Virus record (IMG/VR): IMGVR_UViG_3300043398_000059
Span: 1-27,164 of that record
Direction: 5' to 3' (one strand)
Origin: a virus
Length of the DNA stretch: 27,164 nucleotides
Below the pieces are notes generated by a model. The model made no database searches. It was not told the origin of the DNA and worked only from the letters and a program-made list of their open reading frames with translations. Position numbers and translations under genes: made by a program. This document shows, in pieces, positions 7,626-16,541 of the stretch (position 1 is its first letter; the number at the start of each line of letters is the position of its first letter).

Positions 7626-7996
7626 CTATTGCGCAGCGCCTTTCCGCCGCCAACATGATCGCCGCCAAGGGGCAGGCGGTAACGATTACCCGCAACGCGG
7701 CGGGGACATATAACCCGGCAACCGGCGCGGCGGTGATCACCACCAGCGCACAAAGCGCCAGCGCGGTTGTGCTGCCCCTGTCCGCCTACCGCAAGGCAAC
7801 CGGCAACGTGGTTGAGGGCGACCAGCAGCTATTGCTAGCCGCTCTTGATGCTTCCGGCGCGGTGCTTACCGCCCCGCATGTTGACGACAATGTGACGCTG
7901 GCCAGCGGCGGCGTTGTAACGATCACCGCCGTTGACAAGATTGAACCCGCCGGGCTGGCGATCATCTATGATTGCGTTGTGCGGAGGGCCGCATAA
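7622..7996 (+). CDS. Head closure or head-tail adaptor protein
   Basis: This 124-aa beta-rich protein has alternating Thr/Val strands (QAVTITRNAAGTYNPATGAA, then VTLASGGVVTITAVDKIEPA) that suggest a small barrel of the head-closure type (SPP1 gp16 or lambda gpFII-like). No catalytic residue is apparent. Its place between the connector and the HK97 gp10-like protein is the usual slot for the closure ring. Both ends are coupled: ATGA with the preceding gene and TAATG with the following gene. The assignment rests mainly on order and fold impression. Confidence 0.68.
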   Translation: MTIAQRLSAANMIAAKGQAVTITRNAAGTYNPATGAAVITTSAQSASAVVLPLSAYRKATGNVVEGDQQLLLAALDASGAVLTAPHVDDNVTLASGGVVTITAVDKIEPAGLAIIYDCVVRRAA

Positions 7997-8439
7997 TGGA
8001 CAGCTTCGCTTTAGACTTGCAGGCCTTCGCGGATAAGGCTGGCGCGCTGGCTGATGCGGTTATCCGCGAGACTATGGTGCATATCACCACCGTCATTGAT
8101 GACCGCTCGCCCGTGGGCGATGCGACATTCTGGAAAAGCAAGCCTCCCAAAGGCTATGTCGGCGGACATTTTCGCGCCAACTGGCTGCTAGGCGTAGGGG
8201 AAATCCCCGACGGCGTTGTGTCCGGGCATGACTACGGCGTAACGCTATCGGCCAACACCGGAAAGATACCGCAGGAAGCGGCGGGTAAAATGTTCTACCT
8301 CGCCAATAACGTGCCCTATGCGCAGCGGATTGAGGACGGCTGGTCGCACCAGCACCCCGCGCCGCAGGCGGTTGTAGGCCGTACGGTTACGGAATTTCAG
8401 GACATTGTTAAGGCCGCCGTTGCCAAGGTGGCGACATGA
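7996..8439 (+). CDS. Tail completion protein, HK97 gp10-like
   Basis: This 147-aa protein opens with MDSFALDLQAFADKAGALAD, has a helix leading to DDRSPVGDATFWKS and then FRANWLLGVGEIP, and ends with NNVPYAQRIEDGWSHQHPAP followed by a C-terminal helix. That arrangement (long helix, SPVdTG-like turn, RANW, then a YA..lE.G.S motif) is the signature of HK97 gp10-like proteins that join the tail to the head. The ATG at 7996 overlaps the preceding stop; an upstream alternative at 7972 lies inside the previous gene and is less likely. It ends with an ATGA overlap. Confidence 0.85.
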   Translation: MDSFALDLQAFADKAGALADAVIRETMVHITTVIDDRSPVGDATFWKSKPPKGYVGGHFRANWLLGVGEIPDGVVSGHDYGVTLSANTGKIPQEAAGKMFYLANNVPYAQRIEDGWSHQHPAPQAVVGRTVTEFQDIVKAAVAKVAT

Positions 8440-8846
8440 GCGCGGTGCTGATCCGTAGCGCGCTTGAGGTTGCGCTCGCCGCTGTTGGCCCGGCCATCGC
8501 GACCGCATGGGAAAACGTACCCTATGCGCCCGTACCCGGCACGGCTTATCAGGCGGTGTTCCTGATGTTGGCGCAACCCGCTTCGATGGAGATGTCCGGG
8601 CGCATCCACCGCGACCAAGGTTATATGCAGGTTAACCTGCTTTACCCGTTAGATAGCGGCCCCGCCGCCGCCGCCACGCAAGCGGAAGCTATACGCTCCG
8701 CATTCTATGCTGGCCGCGCTCTATCCGCTTCCGGGGTCACCGTGTTTATTGAAGGAACACCGGAAATAGCGCCAGCGCAGATAGGCGATGATCGCTATAT
8801 GGTCCCGGTCAAAGTCCGGTTTTTCGCAAATATAGTAAGGAGTTAG
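8436..8846 (+). CDS. Tail terminator protein, DUF4128-like
   Basis: This 136-aa protein is likely the ring that caps tail-tube growth (lambda gpU-type). An N-terminal helix (IRSALEVALAAVGPAIATAW) is followed by strands through the PYAPVPGTAYQAVFLMLAQP region, an RDQGYMQVNLLYPLDSGPAA motif and a final strand DRYMVPVKVRFFANI. This helix-strand order and the middle motif fit the DUF4128 terminator family. It is coupled by ATGA to the preceding gene and precedes the tail tube, as expected. Confidence 0.82.
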   Translation: MSAVLIRSALEVALAAVGPAIATAWENVPYAPVPGTAYQAVFLMLAQPASMEMSGRIHRDQGYMQVNLLYPLDSGPAAAATQAEAIRSAFYAGRALSASGVTVFIEGTPEIAPAQIGDDRYMVPVKVRFFANIVRS

Positions 8847-8850
8847 TAAC

Positions 8851-10071
8851 ATGACCACGCAAGCACAAGGCGTTTACAAGCAGCTTTCGTACAAGGTGCA
8901 GGGCGCAAAGGGAACCGCCGCCAGCGGTTCGGGCGGGCAGTTGCTTCGCCGCGAAACCGGCGGCTTCAAGATGGAGAAGGCTTCATTCAGCGCGAATGAA
9001 ATCACTTCACACATGCAGCACACGGGCGACAGCTACGGCGTAGGAAAGACCAGCGGTTCGGTATCGGGCCTTGTGTCCTGCGGAACCTATGCGGATTTCC
9101 TCGCTAACGTCACTCGCAACGCCTTCACCGCCACTACGGCACTGACCGGCCTTTCGATCACCGTCGCGGCGGGTTCGGGTTCCAGCTACACGCTTACCCG
9201 CGCTTCGGGCGATTTCCTCGCGGGCGGCATCAAGATTGGTGACGTGATCCGCATCACGGCGGGCACCTACACGGCGGGCACAAAGGATAACAACCTGCTT
9301 GTGACCGGCGTTACTGCTACCGTGCTCACGGTGCTGGTGGTAAACGGTTCGGCGCTGACGGCTGAAGGCCCGATTGCCAGCTCGACCATCACGATCAAGG
9401 GCAAGAAAAGCAAGCCGCCGCTTACCGGCCATACGAACCTGTACTACACGTTTGAAGAATGGAACGCGGATATCAGCCGCTCGACCGTTTACACGGACGT
9501 GCAGTGCGGAAAGGCCGATATTTCGCTACCCTCTACCGGCAACGCTACAATCAGCCTCGGCTTTATGGGGCTTAACCGCACCAAGTCCGGTTCGCAGTCG
9601 CTGACCTCGCCCACCGCCGAAACGACCACCGCCGTGCTTAACGCGACTAACGGTTATGTGATCGTAGGCGGAACCCGCGTGCTTATTGCCACCTCAATGT
9701 CCATCAGCGTTGACGGCGGCCTTCAGCCCGGCGAAGCCACCATCGGCAGCAAGCTGACAACCGATATTGTCAAGGGCGATATCAAGGTGTCGGGTTCGTT
9801 CACGGCGCTGTACGAGGATGAAACCATCGGCGCTTATTTCGATAGCGAAACGCCGATCAGCATTGTTGTCGTGGTTACGGACGACACCAGCGCCGATGCC
9901 GATTTCATCACCTTCTCAATGAGCAAGGTCAAGGTATTCAGCGATGATGCCGATGACGGCAAGAAGCAGATTGTCAAGACCCATAGCTTTGTGGCTGAAA
10001 TTAACGGTGACGGTTCATCGGCGCTCGCCAATGACAAGACCATTATCACCATTCAGGACTCAACGCTTTAA
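8851..10071 (+). CDS. Major tail tube protein
   Basis: This 406-aa protein would polymerise as hexameric rings into the tail tube. The N-terminal GVYKQLSYKVQGAKGTAASG and RRETGGFKMEKASFSANEIT match the phage tail tube family that contains an added Ig-like or insertion module. Residues about 95-190 form a Thr/Gly-rich beta insertion (including GGIKIGDVIRITAGTYTAGT), and the C-terminus has LQPGEATIGSKLTTDIVKGD, typical of tube-lining strands. AAGGAG stands 8 bases before the ATG. It is long for a tube protein, probably because of that insertion. Confidence 0.86.
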   Translation: MTTQAQGVYKQLSYKVQGAKGTAASGSGGQLLRRETGGFKMEKASFSANEITSHMQHTGDSYGVGKTSGSVSGLVSCGTYADFLANVTRNAFTATTALTGLSITVAAGSGSSYTLTRASGDFLAGGIKIGDVIRITAGTYTAGTKDNNLLVTGVTATVLTVLVVNGSALTAEGPIASSTITIKGKKSKPPLTGHTNLYYTFEEWNADISRSTVYTDVQCGKADISLPSTGNATISLGFMGLNRTKSGSQSLTSPTAETTTAVLNATNGYVIVGGTRVLIATSMSISVDGGLQPGEATIGSKLTTDIVKGDIKVSGSFTALYEDETIGAYFDSETPISIVVVVTDDTSADADFITFSMSKVKVFSDDADDGKKQIVKTHSFVAEINGDGSSALANDKTIITIQDSTL

Positions 10072-10110
10072 TGAATTGGCGGTGGCGCGGTGCCGCCGTT
10101 AACACTTGTT

Positions 10111-10145
10111 CCGGTGGGTGTGTCCTCTCCCGCCCACCGGGACAC
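10111..10145 (+). promoter_or_regulatory. Possible RNA pseudoknot upstream of tail chaperone
   Basis: CCGGTGGG (10111-10118) pairs with CCCACCGG (10133-10140), while GTGTC (10120-10124) pairs with GACAC (10141-10145). The order of the arms is interleaved, so they can form an H-type pseudoknot with a 1-base first loop and an 8-base last loop. The ribosome site AGGAGAG begins two bases after the last arm. A role in translation of the chaperone gene is inference. Confidence 0.45.
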
Positions 10146-10159
10146 TAGGAGAGAGAACT

Positions 10160-10576
10160 ATGACCAAGAATGCATTTGACCTGTCGTCTATCGACACCAT
10201 CGCCGCTTGTAACAAGCCGGTGGATATTGAAATCGAACACCCCGTCAGCCGTGAAAAGCTAGGTGTGTTTATCCAAGTGGTCGGTAAGGACAGCGACATT
10301 TACCGCGACCGTATCCGGGCGCTGGCGAATGAGAACATGGCCCGCGATGCCTTCAATGCCCGGCGCGGCAAGCAGGAAGTGCCGGATATCGCCAAAATGG
10401 AAGCCAAGAATATCGACGTACTGGTCGCCGCTACCGTAGGTTGGAAAGGCGTCGTATTGAACGGCGAGGAATTGGCTTTCAGCGCCGAAAACGCACGCAA
10501 GGTATATCAGCAGATCCTGCCGGTGCGTGAGCAGGTGACGGAAGCCATTAACGACTTGGAAAATTTTATGCATTGA
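10160..10576 (+). CDS. Tail assembly chaperone, short form (gpG-like)
   Basis: This 138-aa protein occupies the slot between tail tube and tape measure where lambda gpG lies; it would keep the tape measure soluble and recruit tube subunits. It begins MTKNAFDLSSIDTIAACNKP and has a central EVPDIAKMEAKNIDVLVAA then VGWKGVVLNGEELAFSAENA, the pattern seen in many gpG-type chaperones. AGGAGAGAG lies 5 bases upstream of the ATG. An in-frame extension up to 10106 would run through the leader hairpin and is rejected. Near the 3' end it contains the heptamer A AAT TTT, where a -1 shift would extend it into the next frame. Confidence 0.85.
   Translation: MTKNAFDLSSIDTIAACNKPVDIEIEHPVSREKLGVFIQVVGKDSDIYRDRIRALANENMARDAFNARRGKQEVPDIAKMEAKNIDVLVAATVGWKGVVLNGEELAFSAENARKVYQQILPVREQVTEAINDLENFMH
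10561..10567 (+). other. Slippery heptamer AAATTTT, -1 frameshift site
   Basis: In the zero frame the sequence reads GAA AAT TTT ATG CAT TGA. A AAT TTT fits the canonical X XXY YYZ heptamer for -1 slippage. It lies inside the only window (about 25 bp, 10552-10576) where both frames are open. Slippage gives a junction of Asn-Phe followed by Tyr-Ala-Leu-Ile and continues to 10923. Confidence 0.85.
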
Positions 10577-10923
10577 TCGCGGCGGACTTTGCCGAATTCG
10601 CGGCGGCGCAATTTGAATTAAGCGCGGTACAAGATGACGGCGAACCTTTGAGGGAGCACCTAATGGCGGCTTGGCGACAGACGGGAAAGATGCCTAAGCA
10701 GCTAGAAGATGCTCCCCCGCTGCCCGATCATTGCGAGGCAATCTGGCGTACGTTTCTAGAGCTGCACGCGGGCCGGGGCAATACAGGTTTCGGCCCGGCA
10801 AGGCTTGCGTACAATGACTTTGACGGGTATCAAAGGGTGACGGGACAACGCCTTTCGGCATGGGAAATAGCGATGATCCGTTCTGCCGATAGCGCCTATC
10901 TTGCATCGCTCCCCGCCAAATGA
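10573..10923 (+). CDS. Tail assembly chaperone extension (gpT-like, by frameshift)
   Basis: This frame has no ATG start; only a TTG at 10573 without a ribosome site could start it independently. It is best read as the C-terminal part of a gpG-gpT fusion of about 254 residues: 136 from the upstream frame and 118 from here, joined at the AAATTTT site. The sequence has a helical part (DFAEFAAAQFELSAVQDDGE), a Pro-rich turn and then AIWRTFLELHAGRG with a conserved-looking YNDFDGYQRVTGQRLSAWEI. In lambda the T domain binds tube protein. The stop overlaps the tape measure start (ATGA). Confidence 0.82.
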   Translation: MIAADFAEFAAAQFELSAVQDDGEPLREHLMAAWRQTGKMPKQLEDAPPLPDHCEAIWRTFLELHAGRGNTGFGPARLAYNDFDGYQRVTGQRLSAWEIAMIRSADSAYLASLPAK

Positions 10924-13900
10924 TAGACCTCGCCAGCCTTGTCCTAGCGGTTGACGCCACACAGCCCAAGCAAGCGGTAAGCGAGCTTGATAAACTGACG
11001 GCGGCGGGCGCACGCGCTGAAAAGGCGGTGGACGGTTTGGGCCGCGAGGCCGAGCAAAGCGGCAAGCAGATTAAGACCGCCAGCATGGCTGCCGCCGAGA
11101 TGGCCGCTGCCGCGCAACGCTCCGCCGCTACGGCAACGGGCGCGGCTAAGAATATGCAGGGCATGGGCGCAAGCGGTAAGCTGGCGGCTTATCAGATGCA
11201 GAACCTGTCGTTCCAGTTGAACGACGTTATCATCGGCCTGACTAGCGGCCAAAAGCCGATGACGGTGTTCATGCAGCAAGGCTCGCAGATTGCCCAGATT
11301 ATGGGGCAGGCGGGCGTAGGCATTGGCGGCATGGTGGCGCAGGTCGGCAAAATGATCGGCAGCTTCCTGATTGCCCATCCGCTGTTGCTGGCCGCGTCTG
11401 TCGCTGCCGGTCTGGCGACGGCGGCATTTGGCCTGATGGCCGATGAAATCAACAAGAACAGCAAGGTCCATGTAACGTGGAAAGATACCGCGCTCGGTGC
11501 CTATGACGTTATCAGCGATTATCTTTCAAACAAGCTGACCGCCGCGTTTGCCTATTTCGGCACCACGACCGGCGATGTTTGGGAAAAGGTCAAGCTTTAC
11601 ACCAAGAATGCAATCAACTTTGTGATCGGCGCTGTCGATGTCGTTCCCAAGGTGATCGCCGCGACTTATGACAAGATACCGGCTGCCTTTGGTGATGCGT
11701 TCTATTCGGCGGCTAACCTTGCCATTGCGGCGCTGAACAAAATGGTGCAGATGGCCGCTGCGCCGATCAACTTGCTGGTTGACGGCCTCAATATGGCATT
11801 TGGCACGAAACTGCCGCATATCGTTTTGGGCAGCGTTGCCGCGCTGGAAAATCCGTATGCCGGGGCAATGTCGCGGTTGGGCAATGCCGCTGCCACGGCT
11901 TTCACCAGCGCATTCAAGACAGACTATATCGGCGGTTTTGCCGATGCCGTTTCCGGCGCTGCACAAAAGCGCGCCATGGATCGCCTTGCCGAGGAGAACA
12001 AAAAGGGCGGCGCGAAAGCGGGCAAGGCTGGCGGCGATGCTGCTGGCGAGGCTTACCAAAAGGCCATGCTCAAGTGGGTGGAAGAAACCGCGCAAGACCT
12101 CGTGAACATGACCGCCAAACTCATGGTCGACGCGGGTAAGCAGGCAACCCTGGATTTCAAATGGGACAGCGCCCATATCTTTGACGACCAGCGCGAAGCC
12201 GCCGCGAAGGCGGGTGAGGCGGTCCATGATTATCGGGTAAAGCAGGCCGCGTTCAATGACGAACTGGAGCGCCTGAAAGAACTGGCCGGGTCAATCGATC
12301 TGGGCGAGGTGTTCGGGCGCGGTGGATCGGCCATCGAAAGCATGTCCAAGTCGATGGACCGGCTGGCGGAATCGCAGACGCAATATCTGCTGGCGATGCA
12401 GCGCGCCGAAGAATTGACCGGCGATGACAAGATTAAGGCGCGCACCAAGGCTGAAAGGGCCTACTCCGACGCCAAGCTGCATGGCACGGTGGCCATCCTC
12501 GGCGCGACCAAGAACCTGTTTAATGAGCAGTCAGCCGGTTACAAGGCCATTGAGATTGCCGAAAAGGCAGCGGCGGCTGTCGCGGCTGTCCGCACCGGCA
12601 TTCATGTTGCGCAGGGCGCGGCCAAAATATTCGCATCGCTCGGGCCGTGGGCCTTCCCGGTGGTCGCGGCAATGATGGGCGTGATGGCTGGCCTTGGGTT
12701 CAGCGGCGGTGGCGGTTCTGCCTCACCAAATATCCCCACCGCCGAGCAAATGCAGGCATCGCAGGGCACCGGCACTGTGCTGGGCGACAGCAGCGCCAAG
12801 AGCCAGAGCATCGGCAATTCGCTCGAATTGATGCTGGCCAATACCAACAAGGATCTGGAATTCTCCAGCGCGCAGGTCAATTATCTGCGGTCAATCAATG
12901 ACGGCATCGCGGGCCTGACCAATGCGCTTGCCCGGCAGCTTGGGCTTGGCTCCAGCGGCGCATTCTCGACCACCAGCCTTGGCCTTGGCTCGACTGGTAG
13001 CAGCGGCATTCTCGGGGCGCTGTTCGGCTCGACCACAACGCGCACGCTGGTTGACCAAGGCGTCAAGATTTTCACGGGTGTTCTGGCAGAGGTCGCCAGC
13101 GGGGTCAGTGCGGCGGCTTACAATGTCGTCAAGGAAACCACGACCAAGAAGTTTCTTGGCGTCACCGTGTCGTCAAAGTCGAGCTACACCACGACCGAGA
13201 ACCCGCTGGATGCCGGTGTGGAACGCCAGATCGGGCTGGTGTTCGCCAATATCCGCGACAGCGTGATCGGCGCGGCCAAGACCTTCGGGCTGGACGTTAC
13301 CGATTACGTCAACGCAATCAACACCGAAATCACGATCAGCTTGCAGGGGCTAAAAGGCGACGAAATCGGCGCAGAGATCGAAGCGGTGTTCTCTGCCTTT
13401 GCCGACAAGCTGGCGTGGCAGGCGGGGCAAGTCGGCCTTAGTCTGGAGGAATTCCAGCAGGCGGGCGAAGGGCTTTACCAGACGCTTATGCGCGTGGTGA
13501 AGAACTTCACCAGCGTTCAGGTGGCGCTGTCATCGATTGGCCAGAGCTTCTCTATTCTGGCTGACGTTTCTGGCAACGGCTTCTCCAATAAGATCGCGGG
13601 CAGCGAGAATCTGATCAGCCTGTTCGGCGGGCTGGACAGCTTCATCGAAAGCATCGGCTCCTATCAGGACAAGTTCCTGACCGAAGCCGAGCGCATGGCT
13701 CCGGTGATCGAAGCTGTGCAGCGTGAAATGAACAATCTCGGGCTGGCATCGGTCACCACGAATGACCAGTTCAAGGCGGTGGTCCAAGGCCTGAACCTGA
13801 ACACCACAGCAGGGCAGGAACTGTTCGCCCGCCTGCTGACCGTTGCGCCTGCTTTTGCGAAGGTGACCGAATATCTCGGCGGCTTGGATGAGGCGATGGT

Positions 13901-16541
13901 AGCCACCGGCAAGTCGGCAGCGGAACTTGCAGCCATCGCCAAGGATCGCCGGGCGCTCGAAATCGAATTGATGACAGCCATGGGCGACACGGCGGGCGCT
14001 CTGGCAGCGCAGCGTGCCGATCAGCTCGCCGCGATGGACGAAAGCAACCGTGCGATCCGTCAGCAGATTTGGGTGCTGAATGATGCTGCCGAGGCCGAAA
14101 AGGTGCTGGCTGATGCCCGCGCTGAAGCCACCGCTTATGCGCTGTCTGTCGCCAAAGAACGCCGCGCGCTCGAAATCGAATATCTGGAAGCCACCGGCCA
14201 TGCGCAAGAGGCGCTGAATGCCCGCCGCATGGATGAAGTCGCTACGCTGGATGCCAGCCTGCTCGGGCTGAAATTCAACATCTGGGCGCTACAGGATTCG
14301 GCAGCGGCAGCAAAGGAAGCCGCAGACGCCGAAAAGGCGCGGTCCGATGCCGCCGCAGCCGCTGCCGCCGAAGCGCAGCGCGTTGCCGACGAACTGCTTG
14401 CCCAAGCCAAGACGATTGCCGATCAGCGCCGCTCTATCGAAATCGAGCTTATGGAGGCGCTGGGCAATGCTTCCGGCGCTCTTGCTGCTCGCCGCGCCGA
14501 TGAACTGGCCGCGCTCGACGCATCGAACCGCGCCATCAAACAGCAGGTCTATGACGCGCAGGACGCCGCAACCGCCGCACAGGCGCTGGCAGAGGCAACC
14601 CGTGCGCAGGCCGAAGCCGCCAAGCAGACCGAGGATGCCATTGCACAGGCGCTTGCCCGTCAGCTTGAACTGGACAAGACGGCGCGCAGCATGACCGCCG
14701 ACCTGCTCGACCTGCAGGGCAATGCAGCGGGCGCTCTGGCAATCCGCCGCCAGCTCGAACTGGAAGCGATGGACGCCAGCCTGCGGCCCTTGAAAGAACT
14801 GATCTATCAGTTGACCGATGCCAAGACCGCCGCCGAAGCCTTGGCAGCGGCGCAGGCCGAAGCCGCCAAGGTGGCGAAGGATGCAGCGGATGAATCCGCC
14901 CGCACGGCAAAGGAACTGGCTGACAGGCTCGCCGCCATTGCGCAGGAACGCGCCAGCCTTGAAATCCGCTATCTGGAGGCGATTGGCGACACGGCGGGCG
15001 CAACCGCGATGAAGCGAGCGCAGGAGCTTGCCGCAACCGACGACAGCAACCGCGCCCTGTTGCAGATGATCTACACCGCAGAGGATGCTGCCGCTGCGAT
15101 TGGCGGCGTGTCGAATGCGCTGGACATTCTCAAGGAAGCCGCAGACCTGCAAATCCGCTTGCTGGAAGCGCAGGGCAACACCGCCGCCGCGACCGCTCTA
15201 AAGCGGCAGGCCGAAATCGCGGCCACGGCAGAGGCCAATCGCGCTCTGTTGCTGCAAATCTACGCGACCGAAGATGCCGCCGCCGCCGCCAAGTCGCTGG
15301 CAGACGCACAGGCAGAGGCCGCACGGATCGCCGCCGATGCGCAGGCCGAAGCACAGCGCTTGGCGAATGAGCAAGCCCAAGCCGCTGCCGCCCTGGCTGA
15401 AAAGCGCGCCGGTCTGGAAATCGAATTGATGCGGGCGCTCGGCAATGAAAGCGCCGCGCTTGCTGCACAGCGCCAACTGGAACTGGCCGCACTTGATCCC
15501 TCGCTGGTCGCCCTGCAACAGCAGGTATGGGCCGCACAGGATGCCACCGCTGCCAATGCCGAACTGGCACAACATCAGGCCGATGCCGCCGATGCCGCCA
15601 AGGTGCTGTCCGACGCGACAAACGACATGACGCTGCGCTTGCTGGATGCCCAAGGCCGCACCGCCGAAGCCACCGCGATGCGCCGCGCTCTGGAAATGGC
15701 GGCAACCGATGCCAGCCTTCGCGGGATGCTGGCACAGGTCTATGCCGCAGAGGACGCGACGGCAGCGCAGGAAGCCTATACGGCGGCGCTGGAAGAAACG
15801 ACCAGCCGGATTGCCGATGCGCGCTCTGCCCTGTCTGACGCCTATGACCGCGAGGCCGGGGCAATCAAGGATGTGCATGATCGCTTTGCCGGGTTCGCCG
15901 CCACCTTGCGCGAATTCCGCAATAGCCTTGGCAGCGATGCGGCGTTCGGCAACACATACCGCAATGCGCAGGTGGCCTTCATCAAGGCGTCTGCGCTGGC
16001 AGGCACCGGCAACGAGGCTGGCCTTGCCGGTCTGCCCGATGCTGCCCGCGCCTTCCTCGACGCAAGCAAGTCCAGCGCATCCAGCCTGACGCAATATCAG
16101 CGCGATGTTGCCGCCGTCGCCCGGGCGCTCGACACGGCTATCGGGGCTGCCGATGCGGCGGTGGATTATCAGTCGCTGCAATTGGCCGCGCTCGATCGCT
16201 CGGTTGCAGGCCTGATCGAAGTCAATCAGTCGGTGCTGTCGGTGCATGATGCCATTGCCGCGCTCGAAAGCGCGCTGACTGGCGAGGCTGCCCCTGCCAT
16301 CCCGGTGGCGATTGTGCCGGTGTCTGGTGGCTCGATTGTCAGCAGCGACACCGTGACCCAAAGCAACGCCGATCTGCGCTCCGAAATGGCCGCTATGCGC
16401 GCCGATCTGAATGCCGCCTTGCTGGCGATTGCCCAGAACACGGGCGACAGCGCCCGCCTGCAAAAGCGGTGGGATCGCGGCAACGCCATGGCGATCACCG
16501 CCGATGCTGATCAGCCTGTTCCGACTGAGGTGACCGCATGA
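10920..16541 (+). CDS. Tail length tape measure protein, 1873 aa
   Basis: This protein sets tail length and is probably injected ahead of the DNA. Residues about 85-175 (GKLAAYQMQNLSFQLNDVII, then FMQQGSQIAQIMGQAGVG) are the signature of the prophage tape measure family TMP_2. Hydrophobic segments occur at about residues 147-172 and 566-600 (GPWAFPVVAAMMGVMAGLGF). Residues about 1010-1620 hold eight diverged helical repeats. The C-terminal part has a coiled coil and a short Gly/Val stretch. Start and stop both overlap neighbours by ATGA. At 0.15 nm per residue the tail would be about 280 nm, unusually long; part of the protein may instead do tail-tip work. Confidence 0.95.
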   Translation: MIDLASLVLAVDATQPKQAVSELDKLTAAGARAEKAVDGLGREAEQSGKQIKTASMAAAEMAAAAQRSAATATGAAKNMQGMGASGKLAAYQMQNLSFQLNDVIIGLTSGQKPMTVFMQQGSQIAQIMGQAGVGIGGMVAQVGKMIGSFLIAHPLLLAASVAAGLATAAFGLMADEINKNSKVHVTWKDTALGAYDVISDYLSNKLTAAFAYFGTTTGDVWEKVKLYTKNAINFVIGAVDVVPKVIAATYDKIPAAFGDAFYSAANLAIAALNKMVQMAAAPINLLVDGLNMAFGTKLPHIVLGSVAALENPYAGAMSRLGNAAATAFTSAFKTDYIGGFADAVSGAAQKRAMDRLAEENKKGGAKAGKAGGDAAGEAYQKAMLKWVEETAQDLVNMTAKLMVDAGKQATLDFKWDSAHIFDDQREAAAKAGEAVHDYRVKQAAFNDELERLKELAGSIDLGEVFGRGGSAIESMSKSMDRLAESQTQYLLAMQRAEELTGDDKIKARTKAERAYSDAKLHGTVAILGATKNLFNEQSAGYKAIEIAEKAAAAVAAVRTGIHVAQGAAKIFASLGPWAFPVVAAMMGVMAGLGFSGGGGSASPNIPTAEQMQASQGTGTVLGDSSAKSQSIGNSLELMLANTNKDLEFSSAQVNYLRSINDGIAGLTNALARQLGLGSSGAFSTTSLGLGSTGSSGILGALFGSTTTRTLVDQGVKIFTGVLAEVASGVSAAAYNVVKETTTKKFLGVTVSSKSSYTTTENPLDAGVERQIGLVFANIRDSVIGAAKTFGLDVTDYVNAINTEITISLQGLKGDEIGAEIEAVFSAFADKLAWQAGQVGLSLEEFQQAGEGLYQTLMRVVKNFTSVQVALSSIGQSFSILADVSGNGFSNKIAGSENLISLFGGLDSFIESIGSYQDKFLTEAERMAPVIEAVQREMNNLGLASVTTNDQFKAVVQGLNLNTTAGQELFARLLTVAPAFAKVTEYLGGLDEAMVATGKSAAELAAIAKDRRALEIELMTAMGDTAGALAAQRADQLAAMDESNRAIRQQIWVLNDAAEAEKVLADARAEATAYALSVAKERRALEIEYLEATGHAQEALNARRMDEVATLDASLLGLKFNIWALQDSAAAAKEAADAEKARSDAAAAAAAEAQRVADELLAQAKTIADQRRSIEIELMEALGNASGALAARRADELAALDASNRAIKQQVYDAQDAATAAQALAEATRAQAEAAKQTEDAIAQALARQLELDKTARSMTADLLDLQGNAAGALAIRRQLELEAMDASLRPLKELIYQLTDAKTAAEALAAAQAEAAKVAKDAADESARTAKELADRLAAIAQERASLEIRYLEAIGDTAGATAMKRAQELAATDDSNRALLQMIYTAEDAAAAIGGVSNALDILKEAADLQIRLLEAQGNTAAATALKRQAEIAATAEANRALLLQIYATEDAAAAAKSLADAQAEAARIAADAQAEAQRLANEQAQAAAALAEKRAGLEIELMRALGNESAALAAQRQLELAALDPSLVALQQQVWAAQDATAANAELAQHQADAADAAKVLSDATNDMTLRLLDAQGRTAEATAMRRALEMAATDASLRGMLAQVYAAEDATAAQEAYTAALEETTSRIADARSALSDAYDREAGAIKDVHDRFAGFAATLREFRNSLGSDAAFGNTYRNAQVAFIKASALAGTGNEAGLAGLPDAARAFLDASKSSASSLTQYQRDVAAVARALDTAIGAADAAVDYQSLQLAALDRSVAGLIEVNQSVLSVHDAIAALESALTGEAAPAIPVAIVPVSGGSIVSSDTVTQSNADLRSEMAAMRADLNAALLAIAQNTGDSARLQKRWDRGNAMAITADADQPVPTEVTA
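13956..15790 (+). repeat. Eight diverged protein repeats in tape measure
   Basis: A core of about 44 residues of the form LEIELMxAxGN, ALAxxRxxELAAxDxS, then R.L..QIY.A.DA recurs eight times. The aligned first residues fall at 1013, 1084, 1173, 1258, 1347, 1410, 1499 and 1570, giving spacings of 71, 89, 85, 89, 63, 89 and 71. The core length is kept while the Ala-rich linker between cores varies. DNA identity between copies is only partial, so the expansion is old. Confidence 0.9.

Noticed and set aside
13956-15790. Tape measure repeats as an assembly artefact
   Set aside because: The copies are too diverged at DNA level and differ in linker length, so they are not duplicated reads or a collapsed repeat.
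15198-16463. Long 421-aa open frame on the - strand opposite the tape measure
   Set aside because: It mirrors the Ala-rich repeat region of the tape measure; Gly/Cys/Arg-rich composition is that of a reverse-complement shadow.
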